From NCBI GenBank assembly GCA_945903465.1, contig CAMDOF010000016.1, positions 1-64,000 of the forward strand: a DNA stretch of 64,000 nt, read 5' to 3'. Every line of letters begins with the position of its first letter. Within the stretch, counting starts at the first letter, position 1. Of this stretch, positions 9,394 through 19,381 are shown piece by piece. The position numbers and the translations under genes were made by a program. Source of the stretch: Opitutus sp. GAS368 (GTDB lineage Bacteria; Verrucomicrobiota; Verrucomicrobiia; Opitutales; Opitutaceae). The notes below the pieces were generated by a model. The model ran no database searches. It saw only the letters and a program-made list of their open reading frames with translations, and was not told where the DNA came from.

Positions 9394-12168
9394 TTGCGCG
9401 AGCCCACCACCAGTCGCCGCTCCCCCGCCCGCCCGGAAAACCCCGCCGGGGTGGCCGTGTTTCTAATCAACGCGACCGGGCGCATCACCCACGCCAACAC
9501 CGGCGCCCGCCACGGGTGGCCGGAGCTCGCCGACGATTTCTGCGGTCGCGCCTTCGTCAAGCTCTTCGCCTTTGAGATTGTCTCGAGCGACCCCGATTTT
9601 GAGGAGGCGCAGTGGGAAGTGCTGCTCGCCACCGCCCTCGACGGCTCCGCCACGCTCAAGTCTGACCACGGCGCCGCCAGCACGGCCAACAGCACCACGC
9701 ACACCGTCAGTCTCGAAAAAATCCCCGGGCCGACCCTGGGATATATGGCTGTCGTGCAACCACCCGCGTCCCCACCCGCGGCACCACCCGCGGTACCCGC
9801 GCCCGGACTGCCAGTATCGCTAACGGTCCCAGCGAGACCGCCTTCGGCCGGCGACGAGGCCAGCGGGCTGCGCCTGCTCATCGCGGAAAGTGACGGCGGT
9901 TTTTTTGACCTAAATTTTCGCGAGGGCCGCGGGCAATTTTCGGCGACTTGGAAAAAAATGCTCGGCTATGAGCCGAGCGATTTACCCGATACGTTAGAGG
10001 CGTGGCACGACTTGATCCACCCCGACGACTCCAGCGCCGCACCCGACCAGCTGAGCCGGAAACGCCTCGCCGATATCGAGAGCGGCGGCCTCGGCACCCA
10101 CCGCACTCGGCCGTTTAACGTCGAGTTCAGGATGAAGCACCAAGAGGGCCACTGGGTCTGGGTCCAATCCTTCGGCGTCCAATCATTAGACGCGGCCGGT
10201 GAACTCGACCGCGTCATCGGGGTGCACCTCGAAATCTCCGAGCGCAAGGAACTCGAAGAAGCCCTCGTCGTCAACGACACCCGCCTGCACGAGCTTAGCC
10301 ACGCCGGCCCACTCGCCGCCTTCGAACTCGATTTCACGAACGGAATTTTTTGGTTTTCATCCGCTTGGATAAAGTTGTTTGGATTTTCCGAAAGTGACTT
10401 CGCGCCCACTCTCGACGCCTTCGCCGCCACTCTTCCCTTGGCGGCCGAAACGGCTGGCGTCACCGCTTGGCTCAGCCAGCGCGCCCCCGGCCAGAGCTCG
10501 TTCAGCGAGACGGGCTACTTCCACGCCAACGACGGTCGCACCATTCCCGTGGTTTTCGGCGCCCATCGGACCTTCAACCGCAAGCGCGAACTCCAACGCG
10601 TCGTCGGCTTTGCGTGCGCCGCGCCTCTCCCGACTGCCCCAACTGCCCCCAGCGAGCCCCACCTGCCCACGGCGCTAACGCAAGCCGCCTTCGACACCCT
10701 CGCCGAAGCGGTCCTCATCACCGCACCGGACCACACCATTATCTTCGGCAACGCCACCGCGCGCCGGCTTCTGCAACTCGGCACGACCGCGCTCGAGGGC
10801 CAAGCCGTCGACGAAGTCTTTCGTCTCGTTAACCGCCAAACCTTCCAACCACCGGTCTCGCCGGTGACCCGGGCGCTCGCCGCCGAAACCCGCTTACCGC
10901 TCATCACCGACGACGCCCTCATTCCCGTCGCCGAGGGCACCGCGCTCCTCCCCATCGCCTGGACCGCGCAAGCCGCCTTCGCCGAAGATCGCCGCCCCCA
11001 CGGCGTGATCATCGTTTTTCGCGACCCGACCGAGATGACCTTGACGCCCGAGGAGCTCCTGAGCGCCAACCGTTTTGAAGCCCTCAGCATCCTCGCTGGC
11101 CGCATCGCTCACGATTTTAATAATCTCCTCACTCCGATTCTCGGCGCCATCGCCCTCGCCAAGGACCAGCAGGATGACTCGGCCCTCGCCAATGCCGAAA
11201 AGGCCTGCCTCAACGCAAAAGACCTGGCCCAGCAATTACTCACCTTCGCCTCGGGGGGAACCCATCGCGCCTCGGTCTGCGCTTCACGAGCTCTCCTTGC
11301 CGACGCCATCACGATTGCCGCGGCCGGCTCGTCCGCCGAAATTGCGCTCGAAGTCGCCGAGGATGTCGCCCCCGTCTCCGTTGACCGGGCGCAAATTCTG
11401 CACGTGTTTCAAAATCTCATCTTGAACGCGCTCCAAGCCATGCCGCCAACGCCCCACCGGCCCCGGTTGCAGCTCCGCGCCGCTAATATCACACTCGGGC
11501 TGAATCAAGTGCCCGCCCTCACCGCCGGCGACTACGTTGAGTTCGAGGTTCGCGACAACGGCAGCGGGATCGATCCTGCGCATGTCGGTAAAATTTTCGA
11601 CCCGTTCTTCTCGACAAAAAAACACCGCACCGGCCTCGGGCTCGCCACCGCCCTCTCCATTGTGAGAACCCACGCTGGCCAAATCGGCCTCGATACCCAA
11701 GTCGGCGTCGGCACCGCTTTCACCGTATTTCTCCCGAGCTCACGGCCGGCCGTGGCCCCCGCCCCCGCTCGACCTGCCATCAGTCGCTTTCTCACCGGCC
11801 GCATCCTGCTCATGGACGATGATCCGAAAATCTCCATGCTCACCGCCCGCATGCTCCAGACACTCGGATACACCTACGACCTCGCACCCAACGGTGAGCA
11901 GGCGATCGAACTCTACCGACACGCGATCGCGCTCACTAAACCCTACGACGCCGTGATTATGGACCTCACGGTCATCGGCGGCATGGGCGGAGAGGAATGT
12001 TTTGGCGAACTCCAAAAAATGGATCCCGATGTCCGCGCGATCGTTGCCACCGGTTATGATAATGCCGATACGCGGCAACGATTCTTGGAAAAGGGCTTTC
12101 GCGGTTTCCTCGCCAAGCCCTACCGCGTGCCCGAACTCGGCAAGGCCCTAAAAGATATCCTCAACTGA
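9394..12168 (+). CDS. PAS-domain hybrid sensor histidine kinase
   Basis: Soluble-looking hybrid kinase of about 925 residues. The frame is open back into hemH, but the ATG at 9226 lies within hemH. The likely starts are TTG 9394, two bases after the hemH stop, or GTG 9451. Order: three to four PAS-like regions (for example ATWKKMLGYEPSDLP and SSAWIKLFGFSESDF), an NtrB-like HisKA with phosphoacceptor His573 in RIAHDFNNLLTP, a HATPase domain (FQNLILNALQAM, VRDNGSGID, GLGLATALSIV), and a C-terminal receiver with acidic DDD near 808 and phosphoacceptor Asp857. No transmembrane segment is apparent, so the stimulus is probably intracellular. The tight spacing to hemH suggests translational coupling. 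Confidence 0.88.
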   Translation: MREPTTSRRSPARPENPAGVAVFLINATGRITHANTGARHGWPELADDFCGRAFVKLFAFEIVSSDPDFEEAQWEVLLATALDGSATLKSDHGAASTANSTTHTVSLEKIPGPTLGYMAVVQPPASPPAAPPAVPAPGLPVSLTVPARPPSAGDEASGLRLLIAESDGGFFDLNFREGRGQFSATWKKMLGYEPSDLPDTLEAWHDLIHPDDSSAAPDQLSRKRLADIESGGLGTHRTRPFNVEFRMKHQEGHWVWVQSFGVQSLDAAGELDRVIGVHLEISERKELEEALVVNDTRLHELSHAGPLAAFELDFTNGIFWFSSAWIKLFGFSESDFAPTLDAFAATLPLAAETAGVTAWLSQRAPGQSSFSETGYFHANDGRTIPVVFGAHRTFNRKRELQRVVGFACAAPLPTAPTAPSEPHLPTALTQAAFDTLAEAVLITAPDHTIIFGNATARRLLQLGTTALEGQAVDEVFRLVNRQTFQPPVSPVTRALAAETRLPLITDDALIPVAEGTALLPIAWTAQAAFAEDRRPHGVIIVFRDPTEMTLTPEELLSANRFEALSILAGRIAHDFNNLLTPILGAIALAKDQQDDSALANAEKACLNAKDLAQQLLTFASGGTHRASVCASRALLADAITIAAAGSSAEIALEVAEDVAPVSVDRAQILHVFQNLILNALQAMPPTPHRPRLQLRAANITLGLNQVPALTAGDYVEFEVRDNGSGIDPAHVGKIFDPFFSTKKHRTGLGLATALSIVRTHAGQIGLDTQVGVGTAFTVFLPSSRPAVAPAPARPAISRFLTGRILLMDDDPKISMLTARMLQTLGYTYDLAPNGEQAIELYRHAIALTKPYDAVIMDLTVIGGMGGEECFGELQKMDPDVRAIVATGYDNADTRQRFLEKGFRGFLAKPYRVPELGKALKDILN

Positions 12169-12469
12169 ACCGAGCCGGCCGGCGAGGGCCCGGCAACTGC
12201 CGCCGCGGCCCGGGCCCAGGCGACTTTCCCGCCGATTGCAACAACCCCGAACGGGCGGTTGCCCCAACGAATCCGGCGGACGGCAGTCACGACCCGCAAG
12301 GCCCCGGCGGAGGTCGGCCTGCACCGAGCGTTTCCAAACGACGCAGGTCGACGCCACCCGAACCGCTGCACCCGCCTTCACCCGCCGCGGCCGCGAACGA
12401 GCGCCCCAACCGGGCGAACTCACCGCTTGGCCTGACCGCGAGCGTCCAGCTGCGCCTGAGGCTCGCGAC
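12169..12469. other. Intergenic, no feature recognised
   Basis: About 300 bp of GC-rich sequence between the convergent kinase and ruvC genes. The open frames across it are Arg/Pro-rich antisense shadows of ruvC. No T-tract hairpin was found. Confidence 0.6.
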
Positions 12470-13081
12470 TCACTCCCGCCAGGTAAACGCGTGACAAAGT
12501 GCCACGCCCGCCGCGTCGGCCTCATCCAGCGCCAACGTCCGACCGTGGCCCAGCAGGGCCATCACCGTCCGCGCCATTTGCTCTTTGCTCGCGCGACCCG
12601 CGCCCACCACCGCCTGTTTCACCCGCAGAGGGGCGTATTCAAAAACCGGACACCCATGCAACGCGGCCGCCGCGATCGCCGCGCCCCGCGCCGCCCCCAA
12701 AATCTGCGCCGTCCGGATATTCTGCACGTAAATCGTCTGCTCCAAGGCCACGTGGCGCACGCCCGTACCCACCATAAACGCCGTCACCGCGCGATGAATC
12801 TCCCCCAGAGCGAACGCCAGCGAATACTTCGGAGCCACCTTGACCGTCTGACAACGCAACAACACCGGCGAGCGACCAGCCACAAACTCGATCAACGCCA
12901 GACCGGTGCCACGCAGAGAGGGATCAATCCCCAAAACCACTCCCACGAACGGCGTGCGCGGTCTCACGCCCAAGGAGGCCGCCCCCGTCGCGGCCGCGTT
13001 ACCCGGCACCGCCACCGCCGCCGGGATCGGCTTCCCCGCCAACTTCGCCGCCCACATCTGCCGCGCATTCATTCGTGCCAT
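12470..13081 (-). CDS. ruvC: Holliday junction resolvase RuvC
   Basis: Crossover-junction endonuclease acting with RuvAB. I start it at the ATG at 13081 ([10 protein letters not shown]). The RNase H-like catalytic acidic set is visible: Asp53 in [10 protein letters not shown], Glu114 in [11 protein letters not shown], and Asp186/Asp189 in [14 protein letters not shown]. At 203 residues it is longer than the usual 160-175 because of an Ala/Pro-rich N-terminal extension of about 45 residues before the first strand. It is the last gene of a recF-TauE-ruvC group on the minus strand. ruvA and ruvB are not in the window. Confidence 0.93.
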   Translation of the reverse strand: MARMNARQMWAAKLAGKPIPAAVAVPGNAAATGAASLGVRPRTPFVGVVLGIDPSLRGTGLALIEFVAGRSPVLLRCQTVKVAPKYSLAFALGEIHRAVTAFMVGTGVRHVALEQTIYVQNIRTAQILGAARGAAIAAAALHGCPVFEYAPLRVKQAVVGAGRASKEQMARTVMALLGHGRTLALDEADAAGVALCHAFTWRE

Positions 13082-13088
13082 GATCGTA

Positions 13089-13823
13089 TTAAAACAAAAG
13101 TTTGATACCCGCGATAATACTGAGCGCCAGTGCGATGTTCTCAAATCCTCGCTGATCAATTTTCATCACCCATTTCCGACCAAACCACGCACCGACAAAA
13201 ACGAGCGGGAAAAGCAGCAGGTTCAGCGAGAAACTCGCCGCGTTGATCAGACCCAGATGCATCATAAACGGGACTTTAAATAAATTCAGCAGCAGGAAAA
13301 ACACCGCGGCCGTCCCCACAAAATCCATTTTTGGCATGCGCATCGCCAACAGGTAGACCGCCATGAGGGGACCGGCCGCGTTCGCCACCAGCGTTGTAAA
13401 ACCCGCCAGGACTCCCACCGTCGGCGCAAACCAGGCCCCGTGCATCGGCTCCCCGCCCACCGACCACCGCCGCCGGAGATGAAGACCCGCCAAGGAAAGC
13501 ACAATCGAGCCGATCAACCAACGGGCTTGCCGCTCGTTGATTAAGTCCAACGCAAAGTAACCCAGTACCACCCCCGCCGCCGTCCAAGGGAAAAGGCGGC
13601 GAATATGCTGCCATTTCGCGTGTTGCCGGTAAGCCGCCGCCGCCAAAAAGTCGCCACAGCACAACAGCGGCAAGACCATCCCCGTGGCCTCTTTCGCCGG
13701 CATCAGCTGCGCAAAAATCACCACCGCAAGCATCCCGAGTCCCCCGATCCCCGCTTTCGAAATCCCTACAATCAACGCGGCCAGAATTACCCAAAGCCAG
13801 TCCCACCCCTGTAACGCCATCAT
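13089..13823 (-). CDS. TauE/SafE (TSUP) family membrane permease
   Basis: Inner-membrane protein of 244 residues with seven to eight hydrophobic segments. The duplicated family signature appears as [20 protein letters not shown] near the N-terminus and [20 protein letters not shown] in the middle. TSUP proteins export sulfite, sulfoacetate or other organosulfur anions; the substrate here cannot be inferred. The start overlaps the recF stop in an ATGA (13820-13823), and ruvC begins 8 bp downstream, so the three genes are probably one transcript. Sulfatases elsewhere in the window make an anion-export role possible but unproven. Confidence 0.85.
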   Translation of the reverse strand: MMALQGWDWLWVILAALIVGISKAGIGGLGMLAVVIFAQLMPAKEATGMVLPLLCCGDFLAAAAYRQHAKWQHIRRLFPWTAAGVVLGYFALDLINERQARWLIGSIVLSLAGLHLRRRWSVGGEPMHGAWFAPTVGVLAGFTTLVANAAGPLMAVYLLAMRMPKMDFVGTAAVFFLLLNLFKVPFMMHLGLINAASFSLNLLLFPLVFVGAWFGRKWVMKIDQRGFENIALALSIIAGIKLLF

Positions 13824-14929
13824 ACCGTTAGCCCTTCCGTGAACCCACCGTCACTCACCTGAAAAACCTGCCAACGGTCCCTCCCCACCAGCCCACCACC
13901 CACCATTTCCGAACCGTCAAAATGAGTGCCCGTGGCAATAATCTGCGACTCCGGGTCCAGCGCACCCCAAAAGCGCGTCCGCCGCGCTGGATCGAGCTCC
14001 CCAAGCACATCATCGGCCAATAACACCGGGCATATGCCGCTTCTCTCTCGAAACCAAGCCGCCTGCGCCAGTCGGAGGGCCAACACCACCGAGCGTTGCT
14101 GGCCCTCCGACGCAAAATCCTTCGCCGAGGATCCCTTCACGTTAAAACGAAAATCATCCCGGTGGGGCCCGGTCTGGGTACTCCGCAACTGCTGATCGCG
14201 CGCACGACTCGCCTCCATTTTCGCCAGGAGGGCCTCCGCATTGGGCTCCGGAAAATTCGGCTCATACACCAAACTCGCCGGCTCATCGTTACCCGAGAGC
14301 CGCGCGTAGGTCGTCATTAGGCTCTGCCCCAGCGCCTTCAACCCATCTGCTCGGCGGGCAATCAACTCCGCCGCCGCCGGCGCCAAGGCCGCCTCAAAGG
14401 CCGCCAACTCCGCCGGTGAGCCCCGGCCCAATTTAAGCAGCGCATTGCGCTCCGCCAACGCCCGCGTTGCCGTCTGCAGCACCCGCAAATAACCGGCGTC
14501 CATCGCCGCCATCGTTAAATCGAGCCAGCGCCGACGAATCGCCGGAGCCCCGCGAACCAACTGAATGTCCTGCGCCGAAAAAACCACCGTCGGAAACTTG
14601 CCCAAGTAATCGCTCAGCTTCGTCACCCGCTCCTGATCGCACCACAGCTCCTTCCCTTCCCGCCTGATCTTTATCGTCACCGCGGTCTCACCTTGCCGCT
14701 CATGCTCAACCACAAATGCCAAGGCCGCCACCGGCTGCCCTAGGCCCACCAGCACAGCCGTGTCCGTCGTTCGAAACGAACGCAACGCCGTCAAAAAACC
14801 CAACGCCTCCAATAAGTTCGTTTTTCCTTGGCCGTTGGCCCCTACCAAAAACTGCTGCCGACCGGAAAATTCCAACGCGGCAAAGCCCACGTTACGAAAA
14901 TGCCGGAGCGTAAGTTTGCGCACGCGCAT
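13820..14929 (-). CDS. recF: DNA replication and repair protein RecF
   Basis: SMC-like ATPase of 369 residues that loads RecA with RecO and RecR at gapped DNA. Walker A GANGQGKT at residues 30-37 follows [15 protein letters not shown], the typical RecF start. The signature region [16 protein letters not shown] and Walker [12 protein letters not shown] are intact. Unusually for RecF it is not next to dnaA, dnaN or gyrB in this window. It is the first gene of a recF-permease-ruvC unit. Confidence 0.95.
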   Translation of the reverse strand: MRVRKLTLRHFRNVGFAALEFSGRQQFLVGANGQGKTNLLEALGFLTALRSFRTTDTAVLVGLGQPVAALAFVVEHERQGETAVTIKIRREGKELWCDQERVTKLSDYLGKFPTVVFSAQDIQLVRGAPAIRRRWLDLTMAAMDAGYLRVLQTATRALAERNALLKLGRGSPAELAAFEAALAPAAAELIARRADGLKALGQSLMTTYARLSGNDEPASLVYEPNFPEPNAEALLAKMEASRARDQQLRSTQTGPHRDDFRFNVKGSSAKDFASEGQQRSVVLALRLAQAAWFRERSGICPVLLADDVLGELDPARRTRFWGALDPESQIIATGTHFDGSEMVGGGLVGRDRWQVFQVSDGGFTEGLTV

Positions 14930-15338
14930 AAAATAATCAGTAGTGCCGACCCCACCACACGTAGCGAGCTTGATTCAATTTTCGTCACCTCGACGCCAGC
15001 GCTCGCGACGGCGCAACCCCGATTCACTCGGCCCAGAAACGTTTTCCTCCCCAATTCCCCAGTCCCCCCAACCCGCCCACACCGCCCTTTTTTCGTGCGA
15101 CGCCCCCTCTGACGCCGCATCCGCAGACTCCCCTTGCCCGCACCGCCCTACTTAAAATAATTTTCCTGCCCTCGTTTAAAAAACTTCTCCCGCAGTGGAT
15201 TTCGCTCACTTGCCGCCGGGGCGCTGGCTCCGTTTCAAATCACGCGCCGATCGTTTAATCGATTAACCGGATTGCTCTTTGCGGGTACGCACCTACGTTC
15301 CCGCGCGCCCTCCCCTTTTTCCGTCCCTCACGCTTTTT
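14930..15338. other. Divergent intergenic region between recF and the HEAT gene
   Basis: About 410 bp with no supported gene. The stretch around 15155-15190 (AATAATTTTCC and nearby AT-rich bases) and the stretch 15240-15270 are the least GC-rich and probably carry the divergent promoters. Confidence 0.5.
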
Positions 15339-15926
15339 ATGAACGCTGAAAATTCTTCCGCCGTCCCCGCGACCAAGCCCAAAAAAATGGTCTCCGGCAA
15401 CCCGGCCGATCGCTACTCAAACGCGGGACCTTCCCCGGACCCTTGGGAGCAATGCGCCCGCCTCGAATACGGCCACGACCGCAGCTACGCTTGGACCGTC
15501 CGTGAACAGGTCATCGCCACGCCGCCCGAGGGGCGTACCCGCCTCGAGGAAAAAATCCTCACCGCTCTCGCTACTTCCGGCCGGACCGACGCCGGCCTCG
15601 CCTTCCTTTGCCAGATGCTCGCCATGATCGGCTCGGCCCAATGCGTGCCCGCGCTCGCTCCCTTGCTCCGCGCCCCCGCTTCCGCTGAGGCCGCCCGCTA
15701 CGCCCTCGAACCCATCGCCGGTCCCGCGGCCGACGCCGCCTTCCGCGATGCCCTCAGCGCTCTCACCGGCTCAGCCAAAGCTGGCCTCATCGGCAGCATC
15801 GCGATCCGGGGTGATCGCAGCGCCGAACCCCTTCTGATCGCCCTCAAAAACTCCTCCGGCGAACCCGCCATCGTCCGTGAGGCCGCTACCCGCGCCCTCG
15901 CCCGCCTCACCACCTTCAAAGCCTGA
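15339..15926 (+). CDS. HEAT-repeat-like protein
   Basis: Protein of 195 residues with no signal peptide; start chosen at the ATG at 15339 (MNAENSSAVPATKPKK). After a charged N-terminus, residues 70-195 form helical repeats of about 30 residues (GLAFLCQMLAMIGSAQCVPA; SGEPAIVREAATRALARL), typical of HEAT/PBS-lyase-type scaffolds. In Verrucomicrobiota and Planctomycetota such genes often precede Gfo/Idh oxidoreductases, and here the Gfo/Idh gene follows 6 bp later. The role is likely as a binding partner; no enzymatic residues are apparent. Confidence 0.72.
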   Translation: MNAENSSAVPATKPKKMVSGNPADRYSNAGPSPDPWEQCARLEYGHDRSYAWTVREQVIATPPEGRTRLEEKILTALATSGRTDAGLAFLCQMLAMIGSAQCVPALAPLLRAPASAEAARYALEPIAGPAADAAFRDALSALTGSAKAGLIGSIAIRGDRSAEPLLIALKNSSGEPAIVREAATRALARLTTFKA

Positions 15927-15932
15927 CGCGCC

Positions 15933-17234
15933 ATGAACACTCCTCTCCCTTTCACCCGCCGCCAATTTATCCAAAAATCGGCAGTCGCGAGCGCCGCCAT
16001 CACCGTCCCCTTCATCCTGCCTTCCGGCCTCCGTAGCCAAAATGCCCCCAGCAAGAAAATCACCGTCGGGATTGTCGGCTGCGGTAACATCGCCGACAGC
16101 CACTTTCCGCCCCTCCTCGGCTCACCGGAGTCCGTCCGCGTCGTCGCCGTATGTGATGTTGATAGCGTCCGCCTCGCCGCCGGTGCCGCCCGGGTCAACC
16201 AGGCCTACGGGAATAAGGACTGCCAAACCTACAGCGATTTTCGCGAGCTCAACCAACGCACGGAGATCGATGCTATCTTCGTGTGCACCCCCGACCATTG
16301 GCATGCCCTGATCGCCATCGATGCGCTGCGCCACGGCAAGGATGTCTACTGCGAGAAACCCCTCACCCTCACCATCGCCGAGGGGCGCGCGCTCGTTGAT
16401 ACCGCCCGAAAATATAACCGCGTCGCCCAACACGGCACCCAGCACCGCTCCATGAAGCGGTTTCACGACGTCGCTGAGTTCGTACGCAATCAAGGCCTCG
16501 GCAAACTCGACCGCATCGACTGCTTCATCCCCCCCAATAATCGCTTTTGCGGCGCCACCTGGACGCCCGAGGCCGTACCCGCCAATCTCAACTGGGATAT
16601 GTGGCTCGGGCCCGCTCCGTGGCGTCCCTACAACTCGAAAGGTTGCCACTACAACTTTCGTTTCATCTCTGAATCCGCCTACGGCCAAGTTACCAACTGG
16701 GGCGCCCATTACCTTGATATCGGGCAGTGGGCCCTCGGCATGGACGATAGCGGTCCCGTCGAGGTCGAAGGCCATGGCGAATTCCCCAGCAGCGGGCTTT
16801 TCACCAACTGCACCAACGTCAACTTCACCGTCCGTTACGCCAATGGCGTACCGATGAACTGCCGCACCCGCTTCGAGGGCGGCGGCACGGTTCGCTTCGT
16901 CGGCGAGCGCGGCTGGCTCGATATTTCACGCGATAAAATGAGCGCCTCCGACAACAATCTCCTCCGCGAGATGCAGGCACCTGATAAAAAAATCTCACTC
17001 CCGCTCAGCAATAATCACCACGATAATTTTTTTGAGTGCGTGCGCTCCCGCCAGCGGCCCATTGCGGACGTGGGACTCGGTCATCGCACGACGACCGTGT
17101 GCAACCTCGGGCAAATCGGGATGGTGCTCGGACGCAAATTGAAATGGGATCCGGTCAAAGAGGCGTTCATTGACGACGACGTGGCGAACCGCCTCCGGAC
17201 CCGCGCCATGCGCTCACCTTGGTCACTCGCGTAA
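15933..17234 (+). CDS. Gfo/Idh/MocA family oxidoreductase with Tat signal
   Basis: NAD(P)-dependent sugar or inositol oxidoreductase, 433 residues, exported folded. A twin-arginine signal (TRRQFIQKSAVASAAITV) precedes the Rossmann motif VGIVGCGNIADSH. The family catalytic segment is CEKPLTLT, followed by a C-terminal dimerisation domain with NWGAHYLDIGQWAL. Verrucomicrobiota and Planctomycetota have large sets of such periplasmic oxidoreductases acting on sugars. It forms a two-gene unit with the upstream HEAT protein and ends at a clear terminator. The substrate cannot be inferred. Confidence 0.88.
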   Translation: MNTPLPFTRRQFIQKSAVASAAITVPFILPSGLRSQNAPSKKITVGIVGCGNIADSHFPPLLGSPESVRVVAVCDVDSVRLAAGAARVNQAYGNKDCQTYSDFRELNQRTEIDAIFVCTPDHWHALIAIDALRHGKDVYCEKPLTLTIAEGRALVDTARKYNRVAQHGTQHRSMKRFHDVAEFVRNQGLGKLDRIDCFIPPNNRFCGATWTPEAVPANLNWDMWLGPAPWRPYNSKGCHYNFRFISESAYGQVTNWGAHYLDIGQWALGMDDSGPVEVEGHGEFPSSGLFTNCTNVNFTVRYANGVPMNCRTRFEGGGTVRFVGERGWLDISRDKMSASDNNLLREMQAPDKKISLPLSNNHHDNFFECVRSRQRPIADVGLGHRTTTVCNLGQIGMVLGRKLKWDPVKEAFIDDDVANRLRTRAMRSPWSLA

Positions 17235-17250
17235 AGGCAATTCGTCCATC

Positions 17251-17288
17251 GGCCGCGATGCGCCCGCGAACGCGCGGCGGCCTTTTTT
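17251..17288 (+). terminator. Rho-independent terminator after the Gfo/Idh gene
   Basis: Stem GGCCGC (17251-17256) pairs with GCGGCC (17277-17282), with further GC pairing inside the loop. TTTTTT follows directly at 17283-17288. It lies 16 bp after the Gfo/Idh stop, between convergent genes. Confidence 0.75.
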
Positions 17289-17306
17289 CTCCCGTAGTTT
17301 GATGGG

Positions 17307-18752
17307 TCAGAGTTTCTTCGCCTTCTTCGCTTTCGGGGCCGTGGTCGCAGCGTAAAGGAGCTGGGGATTTTCCACCAGACCCGCTGGCCGCACGCCCGGT
17401 CCAGGAGTGCCATCGCCAATATCAGCCGCCATCTGTCGGGCCAAAGCCTGCAACCTTTGAACCACGTCCGGGTGCTGCGCCGCCACGTCCGTGCGTTCGC
17501 CGATTTCGTTGTCGAGATGATAGAGCCGAAGGCCCGGCGCCGTCGCTTTGAGTGATCCTTGGCTCCCGCGGGTCGCCTCGGCCTGCGGGCTGAGCGCCAG
17601 TTTCCAAGGCCCAACCCGCACTGCTTCCAAGTTGTAAGCTCGGTAGTAGTAATGGGCCTCGCGAGCAGCGACGTTCGTTTTACCGAGCAAGAGCGGCGAA
17701 ATATCGCGACCGTCAATTTTTCGATCAGCCGGCACCACTCCCCCAGCGAGGGTCACAAACGTCGGTAAAAAATCGATCGTCCCCGCCACCGTGTCACTCA
17801 CGCTTGCCGCGGCGATCCGTCCGGGCCACCACGCGAGGGTCGGCACCCGGACCCCGCCTTCCCAGGTTGAGCCTTTGCCGCCACGTAAGGGCCCCGCGGT
17901 GCCGGCGTCTTCGCCCTTTGGCAACCACGGGCCGTTATCGCTGGTAAAAATGACCAGCGTATTCGTGTCGAGTTGCCACTCGCGCAAGGCGGCGAGGACC
18001 CGGCCGACACTCTCATCCACTTCCTCGACCCAATCGCTGTACCGACCATGGGGCGAACGTCCCTGAAATTTCTTGCCCGGATGAATCGGGACGTGCACCG
18101 CGGTGTGCGGCAGGTAGAGAAAAAAAGGACGCGCCCGATTTTCTTGGATAAATTTTAGAGCCTCATCGGTGTAGCGCTCCGTCAGACGATCCTGGTCATC
18201 GCCTGCCAGCAACTCGATCACCTGTTCACCACGCATCAGCGGAACGACCGACGACCCCGTTTGCACGGAAGGGCGCATCATGTCATTCGAGTAAGGCAGG
18301 CCAAAGTAACGATCGTAACCATGGCGGGTGGGCAGAAACGCCGGTTGGTCACCAAGATGCCATTTACCAATACACATCGTCGCGTAACCCTGCGTTTTCA
18401 ACAACTCCGCGACGGTCTTTTCAGAGTCGTTGATGCCATTTTTGCTGCCCGGCGGGAAGACCCCGGGAATCGAAACACGGGCGCCGTAGCAACCGGTGTT
18501 GACTTGGGCACGTGACACCGAGCAAACCGGCGCAGCGTAAAAGCTCGTTAGCTTCAACCCCTCCCGCGCCATCCGGTCGAGGTGGGGCGTGCGATTCAAC
18601 GTGGAGCCAAACGGCCCGATATCGCCATAGCCCATGTCATCGATAAAAATCAGCACGACGTTGGGCTTCACTGGAACCGCCGCGGCGATCGGCCCAGCGG
18701 CCAAGGACCACCCGGCGGCAACGATCATGAAAAGGATGCGGAAGTTTTTCAT
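17307..18752 (-). CDS. Secreted arylsulfatase-type sulfatase
   Basis: Type I sulfatase, 481 residues, with a signal peptide ending near AAGPIAAA. Metal-binding IFIDDMGYGDIG at residues 35-46. The formylglycine position is Cys77 within CSVSRAQVNTG, so the usual third-position Pro/Ala of the CxPxR motif is Val here. Also present are CIGKWHLGDQ and VIFTSDNGPW. It would hydrolyse sulfate esters from glycans in the periplasm. N-acetylgalactosamine-6-sulfatase-like is the closest impression, but the substrate is not established. No maturase (FGE or anSME) lies in the window. It is convergent with the Gfo/Idh gene. Confidence 0.9.
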   Translation of the reverse strand: MKNFRILFMIVAAGWSLAAGPIAAAVPVKPNVVLIFIDDMGYGDIGPFGSTLNRTPHLDRMAREGLKLTSFYAAPVCSVSRAQVNTGCYGARVSIPGVFPPGSKNGINDSEKTVAELLKTQGYATMCIGKWHLGDQPAFLPTRHGYDRYFGLPYSNDMMRPSVQTGSSVVPLMRGEQVIELLAGDDQDRLTERYTDEALKFIQENRARPFFLYLPHTAVHVPIHPGKKFQGRSPHGRYSDWVEEVDESVGRVLAALREWQLDTNTLVIFTSDNGPWLPKGEDAGTAGPLRGGKGSTWEGGVRVPTLAWWPGRIAAASVSDTVAGTIDFLPTFVTLAGGVVPADRKIDGRDISPLLLGKTNVAAREAHYYYRAYNLEAVRVGPWKLALSPQAEATRGSQGSLKATAPGLRLYHLDNEIGERTDVAAQHPDVVQRLQALARQMAADIGDGTPGPGVRPAGLVENPQLLYAATTAPKAKKAKKL

Positions 18753-19381
18753 CGGCGGAGTTTTTCGAAGACCAGGAGAAATGATTTAAGTTAGCGGGCT
18801 GGCCGATTCCTCTGCTCACTTACCGGAACTGGCCCAAGCCGCAGAAACGGCGGCAAGCGCGCTCGCGGACCGCCACCACCTTTTCGTACCACCAGCAAGG
18901 AAGGCGATCACTTTCGCAGCCGAACCTTCAGGGCGAGGCCCTTGATGATCCCGCCAGCAAGACTCCGTAGACCTAAAAAATAGCACCAAAGAAAAGAGTT
19001 AAAGAATGGATAAAATACTCGATAAAATACCCACGCCCCCTGCTTGGCTAAATCCCCAAAAAGAGCCTGGTCGCCCATTCTCCGATGGTCGGGCGGCGCC
19101 CGGGTAAGCTGAGCGCGTGCTCTCGAGCCAGTCGACTCGGCCAGAAGCCATCGCCGCAATTTGACCGGCAAGTGGCGCGCCCGCGCGACATCGGCCCAAG
19201 CCAGCGAGAGCGGAAAGATATCAGGACCCCGCCTCACCGTACGGCCAGACCCGGATTGCGCCGCTGAGCACCGAACAACCGCGACCAGGGCCGAGTGACC
19301 GCCGGCGATCGCGCGCCGCCATCGATCTCTCGCCGAAATCGGCTTGGCTCGGCCCTGACCACGGTGCTACCTGTTCACCGT
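18753..19381. other. Intergenic region, no gene supported
   Basis: About 630 bp between the divergent sulfatase and lactonase genes. A minus-strand frame at 18908-19237 has a hydrophobic stretch (WVFYRVFYPFFNSFLWCYFL), but no ribosome-binding site and an atypical Arg-rich start, so I do not call it. The AT-rich part at 18975-19035 may hold promoter elements. Confidence 0.5.

Noticed and set aside
18908-19237. A 109-codon minus-strand frame with a hydrophobic segment
   Set aside because: No ribosome-binding site, atypical start and no family resemblance; the hydrophobic run alone is not enough.
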